From assembly GCA_041694635.1 (NCBI GenBank), contig JBDNHI010000156.1, positions 1 to 64,000 of the forward strand: a DNA stretch of 64,000 bases, in the 5' to 3' direction. This document shows, one piece after another, positions 26,114 through 35,159 of this stretch. The notes under the pieces were generated by a model. That model did not search any database and was not told the origin of the DNA. It worked only from the letters and a program-made list of their open reading frames with translations. How positions within the stretch are numbered: the first letter of the stretch is position 1; every line of letters starts with the position of its first letter. This DNA is from UBA969 sp041694635. GTDB lineage: Bacteria > Planctomycetota > Planctomycetia > Gemmatales > Gemmataceae. Both the position numbers and the translations under genes were made by a program.

Positions 26114-27475
26114 ATGTGGAAACCTAAAACCTGTAAAATTGAAACCCTCGGTTGTAAGGTTAACCAATACGAATCACAATATTTCAGGGAAATGCTTGAA
26201 CTTAATGGCATAGTCGAGGCCAATGATTTCGAAAGCCCAGACCTCTGCATTATCAACACCTGCACCGTGACCCACGATGCAGATGCCAAGGGTAGAACCC
26301 TAATTCGGAAAATTCACTCCCGAAATCCAAACACAAAAATTTTAGTTACGGGTTGCTATGCCGAGCGAGCCCCCGAATCGATTGCAAAAATCGAAGGGGT
26401 TTCTAGCGTTATAGGAAACAAAGAATTATTTCTAAATTCACTTGAACAATATGGCATAGATCAGCGCCCCCTTCATATCACCAGATTTGATGACCACCAA
26501 CGAGCGTTTGTCAAGGTTCAAGATGGTTGCCTATTAAATTGCAGCTACTGCATCATTCCTTCGGTAAGGCCGGCCCTTTCAAGCAGAAAACCCGAGCTCA
26601 TAATTGCTGAAATTGAAGACCTTATTGTTTCTGGTTACAAGGAAATTGTTCTAACGGGGATTCATCTAGGGCATTACGGAATTGATCTTTCCAAAGGGAA
26701 ACCAAAAGCTCAATGGTGTAGGTTATGGCATCTTCTTGAAAAAATAAGCGATAAATTCCCACAGATTAGAATCAGGCTCAGTAGTATAGAAGCGGCAGAG
26801 GCTCGTGATGACCTTATCGATACTATAAAAGCGCGACCGCAAGTTGCGCCACACTTTCACCTTTGCTTGCAGAGCGGGTCTGATAATATTCTGCGCCAAA
26901 TGCGCAGGCGGTATTCGCGACAAGGGTTTATTGAAAGGTGCAAGCGCATAAGCAAAGCGCTCGAAAATCCAGGCTTTTCGACTGATATTATCATAGGTTT
27001 TCCTGGAGAAACCGATGATGATTTTAAAGATACCTGCGAATTGGCAAGAGAAATTGGCTTTTATAAAATGCATCTTTTTCCTTATAGCCCAAGAGAAGGA
27101 ACCCCTGCAGCCTTACTAAAAGACCCTGTTTCCCCGCAGATAAAGCTACAAAGACGAAAAATCCTCGAGCAAATCGAACAGTCCAATCTGTACACTTACC
27201 AGCAAAGCCTTTTGGGGATGCGGGAAAATGTTCTTGTAGAGTCGAAGTGTAGCCTTAGAGATGGTTGGGTTGAAGGAACTTCGTCTCGGGGAATTCGAAT
27301 AATGTTGCCCGGGATGATTGAAGCCATTCGCAGAAAAATGATCCCTGTAACCATTTCAGGAATTTATCAAGGCATGCTTGAAGCTGAACCATTGCCCGAA
27401 CCAGAAAATAGCATCCATCAGTTAAGGGAACCCGTAGGCAAAAAGCGTTTTAACTTAGCTTTGGTAAACAACTAG
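26114..27475 (+). CDS. mtaB: tRNA (N6-threonylcarbamoyladenosine-37-C2)-methylthiotransferase MtaB
   Basis: MtaB adds a methylthio group to t6A37 in tRNAs reading ANN codons. The 453-residue protein has the UPF0004 domain with ETLGCKVNQYES, INTCTVT and VTGCYAERAPE (three cysteines for the auxiliary cluster). The radical SAM motif is VQDGCLLNCSYCIIP, followed by a TRAM-like C-terminal domain. The GCKVNQ form and spacing fit MtaB better than MiaB. The ATG at 26114 fits the family start; an upstream ATG in frame would run through tRNA-Leu. It begins 48 bases after that tRNA, so both may share a transcript. Confidence 0.93.
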   Translation: MWKPKTCKIETLGCKVNQYESQYFREMLELNGIVEANDFESPDLCIINTCTVTHDADAKGRTLIRKIHSRNPNTKILVTGCYAERAPESIAKIEGVSSVIGNKELFLNSLEQYGIDQRPLHITRFDDHQRAFVKVQDGCLLNCSYCIIPSVRPALSSRKPELIIAEIEDLIVSGYKEIVLTGIHLGHYGIDLSKGKPKAQWCRLWHLLEKISDKFPQIRIRLSSIEAAEARDDLIDTIKARPQVAPHFHLCLQSGSDNILRQMRRRYSRQGFIERCKRISKALENPGFSTDIIIGFPGETDDDFKDTCELAREIGFYKMHLFPYSPREGTPAALLKDPVSPQIKLQRRKILEQIEQSNLYTYQQSLLGMRENVLVESKCSLRDGWVEGTSSRGIRIMLPGMIEAIRRKMIPVTISGIYQGMLEAEPLPEPENSIHQLREPVGKKRFNLALVNN

Positions 27476-27524
27476 CCTGAGTTATTACAATTTTAAAATT
27501 AAATTTGTGAGAGATATTCCTTGC

Positions 27525-27557
27525 TTGACATTAACGAGTTTAGAGCTAAATTATAAT
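27525..27557 (+). promoter_or_regulatory. possible promoter of the STAS-domain gene
   Basis: A perfect TTGACA (27525-27530) is followed by TAAATT at 16 bases or by TATAAT (27552-27557) at 21 bases. The first spacing is the more workable. The gene starts about 65 bases downstream. Confidence 0.45.
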
Positions 27558-27621
27558 AATATATAGATTTACTTGCTAAGATTTATCTTAAAGATAGCGA
27601 CCAAGCCCAAAGGAGCATGCA

Positions 27622-27981
27622 ATGAGCACTTTTAAATTTATAAGCTACGAAAGGCAAGGTGATTCACTTTGCTTACGGTTCAAAAACTTACGCCCATCCG
27701 AATTAGAGATTCAAGATTCATTTCAAGAAATCAGAAAAATCATAGCAGATGAAAAGATTAATAAGGTAGCACTTAGCCTTGGGCCAAATATGGAATGTAT
27801 GTACAGTGTGTTTTTGGGTAAGATGATTTCGCTGCAACGCCAATTGACAGAATTAGGTGGGAAATTTGCTATTTGTCATGTAAGCCCACAGGTAAAATCC
27901 ATATTTGCAGCTTGCAAATTAGATGATCGCTTTTGTTTTGCAGAAGATTTTCCTTCCGCAATCATAGAATTAGGGAAGTAG
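27622..27981 (+). CDS. STAS-domain protein
   Basis: A 119-residue protein with the alternating strand-helix pattern of STAS domains (anti-sigma-factor antagonists and relatives): VALSLGPNMECMYSVFLGKMISL, then LTELGGKFAICHVSPQVKSIFAAC. The serine in MYSVFLGKM occupies about the place of the phosphorylated serine of SpoIIAA. AAGGAG lies seven bases before the ATG. No partner kinase or phosphatase is nearby, so its pathway is unknown. It converges on the MATE gene three bases away. Confidence 0.75.
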   Translation: MSTFKFISYERQGDSLCLRFKNLRPSELEIQDSFQEIRKIIADEKINKVALSLGPNMECMYSVFLGKMISLQRQLTELGGKFAICHVSPQVKSIFAACKLDDRFCFAEDFPSAIIELGK

Positions 27982-27984
27982 GAA

Positions 27985-29421
27985 TCAGACCTTAACATTT
28001 TTCCAGGCGCCAGTTGAAAATCTGGTAAGCAATAAGATTCCTCGAACAAATAAATCGACGAACATTGCAATCCAAGCTCCAAGTAAACCTAAAGCCAAGG
28101 TAGGCATAAAATCGGATTGATCTGGATTTCTAGCAAATAAAAGCGCCACAGGAATCCGGAGCAAGAAAAATCCAATGACCGTATAAATAACGGGCATACG
28201 CGTATCTCCGGCACCCCTCAAAGCGGCGGTCATAATAATGCAGGATGCTAAAAAAGGCATTGCAAAGGCAATAAGTCGAAGAACCGGAGCCCCAATTCGA
28301 ATGATTTCACTTTGCCCAGGTTCTGGGCAGAATACCAAAAACATAGGCTCTGCAAAAAAATAAAACAACCCACCCATAAACGACATGAACACCGCCCCTA
28401 AACCATAGGCAGTCCAAGCGCAACGGGCCGCTTCTTTAGGAAGACCAGCACCTAGGTTTAAACCTACCAATGCCGTGGCTGCCGTCCCAAAGGCAGCTCC
28501 AGAAAGATACCCCAGCGCTTCCCAACCTAGTGCTATTCCATGAGCACCACCTGCCGCTTCTCCAAGCCTATTAATGATTGCAAGAAATAAAAACTGCCCA
28601 ATGCCAATACTTAAGCTATCCAATCCTGCGGGTAGGCTAATTCGAAGTAATCTGAGCAAAATATCAAAATCAGCTTTTTCTCTGCAGTCCCACTTTAGCC
28701 CAGAACTTCCACGCCAAAGCAACATCAAGACAATAAGACTCCCAACCGTATGGCTAAGTGAAGTTCCCAAAGCAATGCCCGGAAATCCAAGATTAACAAT
28801 TCCAAGAAAGCCGGTTGCCAAGATAAAAGAAAGAGGAATATTTAAAAGAGTAACAAAGAAAAGAACCATCAAGCCCGCAAAGGTATTTCCCGCACCTACA
28901 AGACAAGCAATACCAGCGGCTTCAACCATTTGAAATGGAAGTAAAATAAAAATATTAAACAAAAAGCCATAAGCTTCGGAAGCGGCGTTTCCTTGAAGAC
29001 CAATAAATTGCAAGATAAAAGGTACAAAGGAAATAGCCAAAATACTGGCAAGGGTTCCCAATAGAAATGCCAAGAATATAGATTGCTGAACAACCTTGGA
29101 AGCGGATTTAAAATCACAAGCACCTATAAACCTTGCGATTAAAGCCGTGGTACCTACTGTAACAATCACGCTGTAGCTAGAAATCAACCAAGCAAAATAT
29201 TGCCCAGTGGTTTGAGCAGTTTGAATGGAAAGGTGGGAAGAAGAATCAACAAGTAAAAATCGGCCAGCAATGAATCTGTCCCATAAATTAATTATTAAGT
29301 GCAGGAATTGAAGTATCAATGCTGGCCACGCCAGATAAAATACTTTTAGAATGCTGGAATGATTTGGGTTTGTGTAAAAGTTGCCCTTTTCTTTTTGGCT
29401 TACTGTTGCTGAACCACCCAT
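27985..29421 (-). CDS. MATE family efflux transporter
   Basis: A 478-residue protein with about 12 membrane helices in two halves. The N-half begins VFYLAWPALILQFLH LIINLWDRF, as usual for MATE, and the second half carries GIGQFLFLAIINRLG and GLNLGAGLPKEAARCAW, matching the conserved GxNxGAxxxxxA region. It probably exports organic cations or drugs with H+ or Na+. Its start overlaps the end of the S4-domain gene by 22 bases, so the two genes are coupled. Confidence 0.92.
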   Translation of the reverse strand: MGGSATVSQKEKGNFYTNPNHSSILKVFYLAWPALILQFLHLIINLWDRFIAGRFLLVDSSSHLSIQTAQTTGQYFAWLISSYSVIVTVGTTALIARFIGACDFKSASKVVQQSIFLAFLLGTLASILAISFVPFILQFIGLQGNAASEAYGFLFNIFILLPFQMVEAAGIACLVGAGNTFAGLMVLFFVTLLNIPLSFILATGFLGIVNLGFPGIALGTSLSHTVGSLIVLMLLWRGSSGLKWDCREKADFDILLRLLRISLPAGLDSLSIGIGQFLFLAIINRLGEAAGGAHGIALGWEALGYLSGAAFGTAATALVGLNLGAGLPKEAARCAWTAYGLGAVFMSFMGGLFYFFAEPMFLVFCPEPGQSEIIRIGAPVLRLIAFAMPFLASCIIMTAALRGAGDTRMPVIYTVIGFFLLRIPVALLFARNPDQSDFMPTLALGLLGAWIAMFVDLFVRGILLLTRFSTGAWKNVKV

Positions 29422-29642
29422 AATTCTCCTTTGACCAACCCAAAATGATCCCCCGCACGCAAAGTAAGCCCCGGAGTTTTAACGACTTGGCCATTCACTT
29501 GGATCAAACCATCCTTAACAATAAATTTAGAGTGCCCACCTGTGGTGCCTATGCCTGCTTTTTTAATTGCCTGGCTTAGAGTAATTGTTTCGGTGGTAAG
29601 TTGCAAAATCTTTGCGAACTTACCATCAGTTTGCTCATTCAT
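29400..29642 (-). CDS. S4-domain RNA-binding protein (YaaA/RlbA-like)
   Basis: A short protein of 80 residues consisting of one S4 domain: ITLSQAIKKAGIGTTGGHSKFIV then GLIQVNGQVVKTPGLTLRAGD. Stand-alone S4 proteins of this kind bind RNA and are linked to ribosome quality control or to DNA replication neighbourhoods in other bacteria. ATG 29642 is chosen because GGAG lies six bases upstream; a TTG at 29654 would place the same GGAG inside the gene. It is divergent from nadA. Confidence 0.87.
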   Translation of the reverse strand: MNEQTDGKFAKILQLTTETITLSQAIKKAGIGTTGGHSKFIVKDGLIQVNGQVVKTPGLTLRAGDHFGLVKGELWVVQQQ

Positions 29643-29743
29643 TACATTCTCCAATGACTCAACAGAAAAAACAGGTACTATTACATTAGGTCAAAAAGTA
29701 AATAAAGCCCTACAACAGTAATAAAAAGTCAGGAGAAATAAAT

Positions 29744-30670
29744 ATGAAAGATGTTGTCGAAGAAATCAAAGAACTAAAGCAGCAAAAAAAAGCGACTATT
29801 CTCGCTCATTATTACCAAGAAGGTGAAATTCAGCAAATCGCAGACTTCGCAGGCGATTCCCTTGCCTTGGCACGAGAAGCCACCAAAGTTGAAAACCCTA
29901 TTATTGTTTTTTGTGGCGTCCATTTTATGGCAGAAACTGCAAAAATCCTCAACCCTTCCAAAAAAGTTCTTCTTCCAGACCTTCAGGCAGGCTGTTCCCT
30001 TGCTGAAAGTTGCCCAGCAGACAAGCTTGCACGATACCAAGAAATGCTACGAATCAATGGCAGAAAATTCCAAACCATTACCTACATTAATAGCACTGCG
30101 GAAGTCAAAAGCCTTTGCGATTGGGTGGTTACCTCGGGCAATGCCGAAGCCGTTGTACGCAAGGTTCCCGAGGGAATGGAAATTCTTTTTGTTCCCGATA
30201 AACACCTAGGACAATACCTAACGGAAGTTACTGGCAGAAAAATGATTTTGTGGGATGGAGCCTGCATTGTGCACGAGATTTTCAGCCTAGGAGACCTTCT
30301 CGCAATGAAGAAAAAAATCCCAGATTCTTTAGTATTTGCTCACCCAGAATGCCCTGCGAACATCCGTGCCTACAGCGATTTTGTTGGGGGCACCGAAGCT
30401 ATGCTTAAAAAAATTGCTTCTTATAATTCCCCAGCCGATATTATTGTTGCTACCGAGCCTAATATGATGTGGCAGATGCAAAATCGCTTCCCACAACACC
30501 GTTATTATCCAGTTCCCGGAATTACCTGTGCTTGCAACAAATGCCCTCATATGGCAAGAAACACTCTCGAAAAACTTAGAGATTGTCTGGTTAATGAATC
30601 ACCGCAAATCGTTTGGCAACCCTGCTACGACCGTGCAAAAGAAGTTTTAACCCGTAGCCTTTTAAACTAA
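29744..30670 (+). CDS. nadA: quinolinate synthase
   Basis: NadA condenses iminoaspartate with dihydroxyacetone phosphate to quinolinate, feeding NadC (3018-3893). The 308-residue protein has LAHYYQEGEIQQIADFAGDS, VFCGVHFMAETA, PDLQAGCSLAESCP and the C-terminal CACNKCPHMARNTL. It has conserved cysteines for the single [4Fe-4S] cluster. AGGAG lies eight bases before the ATG. L-aspartate oxidase (nadB) or aspartate dehydrogenase is not in the window. Confidence 0.97.
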   Translation: MKDVVEEIKELKQQKKATILAHYYQEGEIQQIADFAGDSLALAREATKVENPIIVFCGVHFMAETAKILNPSKKVLLPDLQAGCSLAESCPADKLARYQEMLRINGRKFQTITYINSTAEVKSLCDWVVTSGNAEAVVRKVPEGMEILFVPDKHLGQYLTEVTGRKMILWDGACIVHEIFSLGDLLAMKKKIPDSLVFAHPECPANIRAYSDFVGGTEAMLKKIASYNSPADIIVATEPNMMWQMQNRFPQHRYYPVPGITCACNKCPHMARNTLEKLRDCLVNESPQIVWQPCYDRAKEVLTRSLLN

Positions 30671-30685
30671 TAAAGTCACTATTTT

Positions 30686-31432
30686 ATGCAACCAATTCCC
30701 CCTAGATTCCTTCTTCGTATTGCTCGAAAGTGCTTACATAACCCGAATGTCCCATTGGCAAAGGGCAAAGCACTTTTAGACCTTTCCGAAGCGTTCATTC
30801 TGAAAGACTTAAGCCGCCTAGATTCTCAGCCCGAATTTGCTGAAATCAGAATGTGTTGGAACAAACAAGGCCTTGGCTTTCAAATCAGCATCAACGGCAA
30901 AAAAGAACCACCTGAAGGCGACAGACTTAGGCCTCGGTCCTCAGATGGTATTACCCTTTGGATTGATACAAGAGATTCTAGGGCTAGCCATCGGGCTACT
31001 AGATACTGCCATCAATTTCATTTTCTTGTTACTGGGGGTGGCCCAGATAACGAAGATGCTTGCTTAACACAATCAAAAATACACCGGGCGCTTCAAGATG
31101 CAACTTTTTGCAATCCCAGTGAAATTATGTTCCGCTGCATTGTTGAGCCCAAAGGCTATTTAATGGAATTCTTTTTGCCTGCTTCTACCCTTTCGGGATA
31201 TGAATCAGAAGAGTGCCCAAGACTTGGGATTTGCATCCAGGTTCACGATAGGGAACTAGGCGATCAGATATATGACAGTACGCTAGAGTTCCCTTTTGCA
31301 GAAGACCCAAGTTTGTGGGGGCAAATCTTATTAGTAGAGGAAAACAAAGAAGATAAGCCAAGTAAAAAGAAGGTGGGTGGTAGATCTAATAATAAAGTAG
31401 ATCCTAACTCAAACGAAGCAACTGAACTTTAA
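30686..31432 (+). CDS. hypothetical protein with a CBM9-like beta-sandwich pattern
   Basis: A 248-residue soluble protein without signal peptide. The pattern FAEIRMCWNKQGLGFQISING, DGITLWIDTRDS, FHFLVTGGG, GYLMEFFLPASTL and RLGICIQVHDRE resembles the family 9 carbohydrate-binding/DOMON-like sandwich found in many planctomycete proteins. The C-terminal 35 residues are Lys/Asn-rich and probably disordered. It begins 15 bases after nadA and may be co-transcribed with it. Its stop overlaps that of infA on the other strand by four bases. Function unknown. Confidence 0.7.
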   Translation: MQPIPPRFLLRIARKCLHNPNVPLAKGKALLDLSEAFILKDLSRLDSQPEFAEIRMCWNKQGLGFQISINGKKEPPEGDRLRPRSSDGITLWIDTRDSRASHRATRYCHQFHFLVTGGGPDNEDACLTQSKIHRALQDATFCNPSEIMFRCIVEPKGYLMEFFLPASTLSGYESEECPRLGICIQVHDRELGDQIYDSTLEFPFAEDPSLWGQILLVEENKEDKPSKKKVGGRSNNKVDPNSNEATEL

Positions 31433-31686
31433 ATATTTCCAGCAGCTTCTTCATCTTGCTTGGCACGAAGAGGGCCACGGTATGTAATTCTTCCCTTGCC
31501 TAAGTCATAAGGAGAAATAGCAACAGTAACAATATCTCCGGGCAGGATACGGATAAAGTTTTTTCGAATTTTGCCGGCAATATGAGCCACAACTTCGTGA
31601 CCATTTTCAAGTTTAACTTTAAACTGAGTATTCGCAAGAGCGACAGTAACCTTACCTTGAACTAAAATAGCCTCTTCTTTTGCCAT
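31429..31686 (-). CDS. infA: translation initiation factor IF-1
   Basis: An 85-residue OB-fold protein: AILVQGKVTVALANTQFKVKL, GHEVVAHIAGKIRKNFIRILPGD, VAISPYDLGKGRITYR. It binds the ribosomal A site during initiation. The usual length is about 72; the extra C-terminal KQDEEAAGNI tail is unusual but short. GGGAG precedes the ATG by nine bases. It stands alone, next to the transaldolase gene and separated from it by a terminator, away from the ribosomal protein clusters. Confidence 0.96.
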   Translation of the reverse strand: MAKEEAILVQGKVTVALANTQFKVKLENGHEVVAHIAGKIRKNFIRILPGDIVTVAISPYDLGKGRITYRGPLRAKQDEEAAGNI

Positions 31687-31733
31687 TAACTATTTCTCCC
31701 GAGCCAAGTTAAAAAATACCAGAACAAAGACAA

Positions 31734-31756
31734 AGAGGGTTCAAAATGAACCCTCT
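31734..31756 (-). terminator. intrinsic terminator after the transaldolase gene
   Basis: A perfect ten-base stem AGAGGGTTCA/TGAACCCTCT closes a three-base loop. On the minus strand it is followed by the T-rich TTGTCTTTGTTC. It separates the transaldolase gene from infA. Confidence 0.75.
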
Positions 31757-31772
31757 TACATTATAACCAATT

Positions 31773-32825
31773 TTAATTGGAAACTTTAGCACGCAGGTCC
31801 GCAATATTCTTAATCAGGTTTTTAAACGGATCTGCAAACTTCTCCAAACCTTCCGACATCAAGGTCTCTTCTAAATGCTGAATATTAACCTTGGCGTCGA
31901 TATCGTCAAGAATCGCTTTGGCAGGAAACACATCCACTTGCTTAGTAAAGATTTGGCCACTTTTTTGGGTCAAATCATTGGTTTCGGGAGGATTAGTTTC
32001 AATATCAGATCCAGCAAAGGCTGCTACATACTTATAAGGTGCATCCGATGGCTTTTTAGTACCAGTGCTTGCAAAAATAATTTCTTCCTGCAATGGAAGA
32101 TTTTTTTCTGCCCAAAACTTCTGATTCATCGCCCACAACCGCTTCGCATTTACGATACCAACCATACCCTGTGCTTCAGGAGTAAGAGTGGGAACATGCT
32201 TTTCGGTGTAGACATCGAGCCGGCTTACAAAAATACTGTAAACCGATTTGAAATGTTCCAAAGATTTACGGCGTTGAGCACCACGCCATACTGCATTTCT
32301 TGCTTCAAGATATTGTCTTTCAGAAAAGATAAGAGTTACATTAAGGGTAACCCCGTGAGCGCAGAGTTCTTCAAGAGCACCTAACCCACCGGGGGTTGCA
32401 GGAACTTTTATCATACGGTTTTGATGACCGGCGCTCCATTTTTTACCCAGTTCAATATATTTGGCAGATTTTTCAGCAACCGAAAGCTTGCAAGCCTTAT
32501 CTTCTAGTAATGGATCTAGTTCAAAACTTACCCAGCCATCATTACACTTCGTTGCTTCCCAAACGGGAAGAAATACCTTTTGTGCTTGTCCAACTAAGAG
32601 GTCAGTCATTTTCCAAGCCAAGGCTTCATCATCAAAGCCTTCTGCAACAAATTTAGCCATCTGTTCATTAAACCGTCCGGTTTTCAACAAAGCAGAAATA
32701 ATAATAGGATTGGAAGTTGCACCAGTTGCACCCATTTCCCTATTAATTTTAACTAAATCTGGGTCAATAGAGTCCAACCACAGCTTAGTTCCAGCATTAA
32801 TTAATGATTGCAGAGGTGTTGTCAT
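31773..32825 (-). CDS. tal: transaldolase
   Basis: Transaldolase of the non-oxidative pentose phosphate pathway, which moves a dihydroxyacetone unit between sugar phosphates. The 350-residue protein has TKLWLDSIDPDLV at the start, the GATSNPIIISA motif and the Schiff-base lysine in MIKVPATPGGLGALEEL, followed by GVTLNVTLIFS. The length fits the longer transaldolase type. It ends in a strong terminator and is followed upstream by a 300-base gap. The catalytic residues appear intact. Confidence 0.93.
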   Translation of the reverse strand: MTTPLQSLINAGTKLWLDSIDPDLVKINREMGATGATSNPIIISALLKTGRFNEQMAKFVAEGFDDEALAWKMTDLLVGQAQKVFLPVWEATKCNDGWVSFELDPLLEDKACKLSVAEKSAKYIELGKKWSAGHQNRMIKVPATPGGLGALEELCAHGVTLNVTLIFSERQYLEARNAVWRGAQRRKSLEHFKSVYSIFVSRLDVYTEKHVPTLTPEAQGMVGIVNAKRLWAMNQKFWAEKNLPLQEEIIFASTGTKKPSDAPYKYVAAFAGSDIETNPPETNDLTQKSGQIFTKQVDVFPAKAILDDIDAKVNIQHLEETLMSEGLEKFADPFKNLIKNIADLRAKVSN

Positions 32826-33125
32826 ATAAATTGCCCTTAAAAATGGCCAAAAGTTTATACAAATCTAATTAAGAAATGTTATCTTAAGGATTATCAAGCC
32901 TTCTAGCTATCAGTTTTTTTAAAAATCTAGTTGTTTCACTAAACAATCATAAAAATTGTTTCAAAGGTTATAACAACTTTGCCAAGCTTAAAAAATCAGT
33001 CTATTTTCTCATTTAAAATAGAGGGCTACGAATAGAACGAGGTCTATTTGTTAAATAATAGTAACCAGTAAAAATTCTATTAGCTTTTTTAAAATCTGAT
33101 ACTCATCATAATGAGTTCTATTTAA
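32826..33125. other. AT-rich intergenic region, no gene seen
   Basis: This gap would hold the transaldolase promoter and the end of the dehydrogenase transcript. Two weak hairpins are visible: AAACAAT/ATTGTTT at 32941-32961 and ACTCAT/ATGAGT at 33101-33116, the latter just after the dehydrogenase stop on the minus strand and followed by an A/T run. No clear promoter or RNA gene was found. Confidence 0.35.
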
Positions 33126-34130
33126 TTAAAACCAGCGGGATTTATCAACCAAATTTAACAAAGCCTCGTGGTTCAAAAACCTTCTAACATTCTCTTTTAA
33201 TAGTGCAAAATGCCTTGCTGCAATCGGAGGGGCATACCCTGCAACATGGGGCGTTAGAATAACCTTATCGGACATTTTCCATAAAGGATGATTTCCGCTC
33301 AACGGTTCTGCTTCATAAACATCTAAACCTGCTCCTGCAATTATGCCATCATTTAATGCAGTAACAAGATCATCAAGAACAATGATGGCTCCACGGCCGA
33401 TGTTTATCAAAACAGCATTAGACTTCATAAACTTTAATAATTTAAGATTAAAAAGTTTTTCAGTTAGGGGGGTGTGAGGCGAAGCGATAACAAGGTAGTC
33501 ACAAGATTGTAAAAACTGATAAATTCGGTCCATAGACCAAGGGTCGGGTATTTCCTTTGAAGGTTCGACACAAAAGGGGTCAAGCCCTAAGCATTGCATA
33601 CCAAAAGCGTGGGCGCGTTTTGCAACTTCTTTCCCAATCCCCCCAAGGCCAAAAACACCCAGAGTTTTTTCGCTTAAAACCTGATGTGATAAATCAATTG
33701 AGTTGGTAATGCCTGGCCCGCTAGAAAAATCAACCCTTCCCTGTTCGCCCCCAATGGGTTCCCATTTGCTTTGATTTTGCTGCAAGATATACTTGTGCAT
33801 ATTGCGGGAAAAACATAGCACCATTGCCAAGGCGTGGTCAGCAACCACATCCGAAAAAATTCCCCTCATATTCGTTAGAGCCGCCTGATGAGTTATTAAT
33901 TCCGGAAAAACATAATGCTCTAGGCTTGCAGTCATCGACTGTACCCATTGTAGTTTTGTGGCATTTGAGAGCAAGATGGGGGTTATTTTACCTAAAAAAC
34001 CATCCGCATTTTGAATGGCTTGCAAGGCTTCTTCTTGCGTTTGTGCATTCACCACATTATGGTTAATTGCAACGGCTTTTAATCTACGGAGGCGATGGGG
34101 ATCAAGGGGTGGTGAAATAATAATTTTCAT
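33126..34130 (-). CDS. D-2-hydroxyacid dehydrogenase family protein
   Basis: A 334-residue NAD(P)-dependent dehydrogenase. The Rossmann motif is GVFGLGGIGKEVAKRA, and catalytic Arg, Glu and His lie in INIGRGAII, LDVYEAEPL and LTPHVAGY. The N-terminal substrate domain includes LQWVQSMTASLEHYVFPEL. The family reduces 2-keto acids; the exact substrate (glyoxylate, hydroxypyruvate, phosphoglycerate) cannot be read. It lies 18 bases downstream of the hemolysin III gene on the same strand. Confidence 0.93.
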   Translation of the reverse strand: MKIIISPPLDPHRLRRLKAVAINHNVVNAQTQEEALQAIQNADGFLGKITPILLSNATKLQWVQSMTASLEHYVFPELITHQAALTNMRGIFSDVVADHALAMVLCFSRNMHKYILQQNQSKWEPIGGEQGRVDFSSGPGITNSIDLSHQVLSEKTLGVFGLGGIGKEVAKRAHAFGMQCLGLDPFCVEPSKEIPDPWSMDRIYQFLQSCDYLVIASPHTPLTEKLFNLKLLKFMKSNAVLINIGRGAIIVLDDLVTALNDGIIAGAGLDVYEAEPLSGNHPLWKMSDKVILTPHVAGYAPPIAARHFALLKENVRRFLNHEALLNLVDKSRWF

Positions 34131-34148
34131 TGTGATTCTATTCTAGAA

Positions 34149-34901
34149 TCAAGCAGATTTTCTAGCCATAGGTATTTCTTGAACTGCTATTGCAGAATTA
34201 GCAAGAACTAAGGGTAAAGCAAAATCAGGGGTAGATATAAAAATCGGTTTCTTATATTGGGCCAATGTTTTAATCATAAAGTAATAATGGACTAGACTTC
34301 CAAGGATAACCATCAAGTGAAAAAACTCGTGAGGGCCAATTACTCCTGGAAGAATAATTGGTTGCTGGGCTAGGTTTAACGCTGCTCCTACACTGTAAAT
34401 AACTCCGCCCAATAAGATAGGCATCACTTTTTTAGTTGGCAACTTTTTCAACAATTGAATGTAAATCAGCAAACCCATCCAACCTAGCAAAAGGTACAAA
34501 GTTGTCCTTTTATATAACGGCATAGATAAATCGGTTAACCTCATCGTTATCCCAACAATTGCTAGAAACCAAATGCTACTAAGGAATAAGAATCTGAATT
34601 TTTTTTCAAAAAATACAAGTCCCATTGGGGTGCAGGTTCCTGCTATAAAAAGAAAAATGCAAATGTGGTCTAAAGACCGGCAGGCCTCGATCAATCTTTC
34701 AGAACCACGCACCGAATGAAATAAACAACTACTGGCAAAACAAGCAATCATCGATAAGCCATAAATTAACAAACCAATAGTTTTAAGTTTGTCGTTTCGG
34801 GCGTGCCGAAGCAGCAAAACAACACCTGGTAAGCATAATAAAACCCAAACACCGTGAGTTATTGCGTTTACCGGTTCTCGAAATAGAGTTGTTTCAATCA
34901 T
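34149..34901 (-). CDS. hemolysin III / PAQR family membrane protein
   Basis: A 250-residue protein with seven membrane helices. PAQR family marks are visible: PVNAITHGVWV near the start, CFASSCLFHS, CRSLDHICIFLFIAGTCTP and, near the end, GPHEFFHLMVILGSLVHY; the serine, aspartate and histidines bind zinc in adiponectin-receptor homologues. Bacterial members are of uncertain function and may be membrane hydrolases. It is divergent from ubiD across 258 bases. Confidence 0.9.
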   Translation of the reverse strand: MIETTLFREPVNAITHGVWVLLCLPGVVLLLRHARNDKLKTIGLLIYGLSMIACFASSCLFHSVRGSERLIEACRSLDHICIFLFIAGTCTPMGLVFFEKKFRFLFLSSIWFLAIVGITMRLTDLSMPLYKRTTLYLLLGWMGLLIYIQLLKKLPTKKVMPILLGGVIYSVGAALNLAQQPIILPGVIGPHEFFHLMVILGSLVHYYFMIKTLAQYKKPIFISTPDFALPLVLANSAIAVQEIPMARKSA

Positions 34902-35159
34902 GCCAGCACCTAGGATAAAGCAAATCCATTTGACAAAAATGAGCTAGGAATTACCAACTCCTTCTTGGAAGGAATGCAACCATATAGATAGAAAATCGAC
35001 TAGACACCAAGTAAACTTAATGGAATCGAAAGGGTGGAATAATTGAGTGCGTGCGTCTATCCTCACTAATCGTTAAATTTTAAAGATTTGTATGATTTCT
35101 AGCCTTTAGGCACTATTTAAAGCTATAAGTACAGTGTTCATTTTAAGGGATGTATCAAT

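Noticed and set aside
34902..35159. Promoter for ubiD from TTGAGT near 35043
   Set aside because: The matching -10 candidate is poor; no convincing pair could be chosen in this divergent region.
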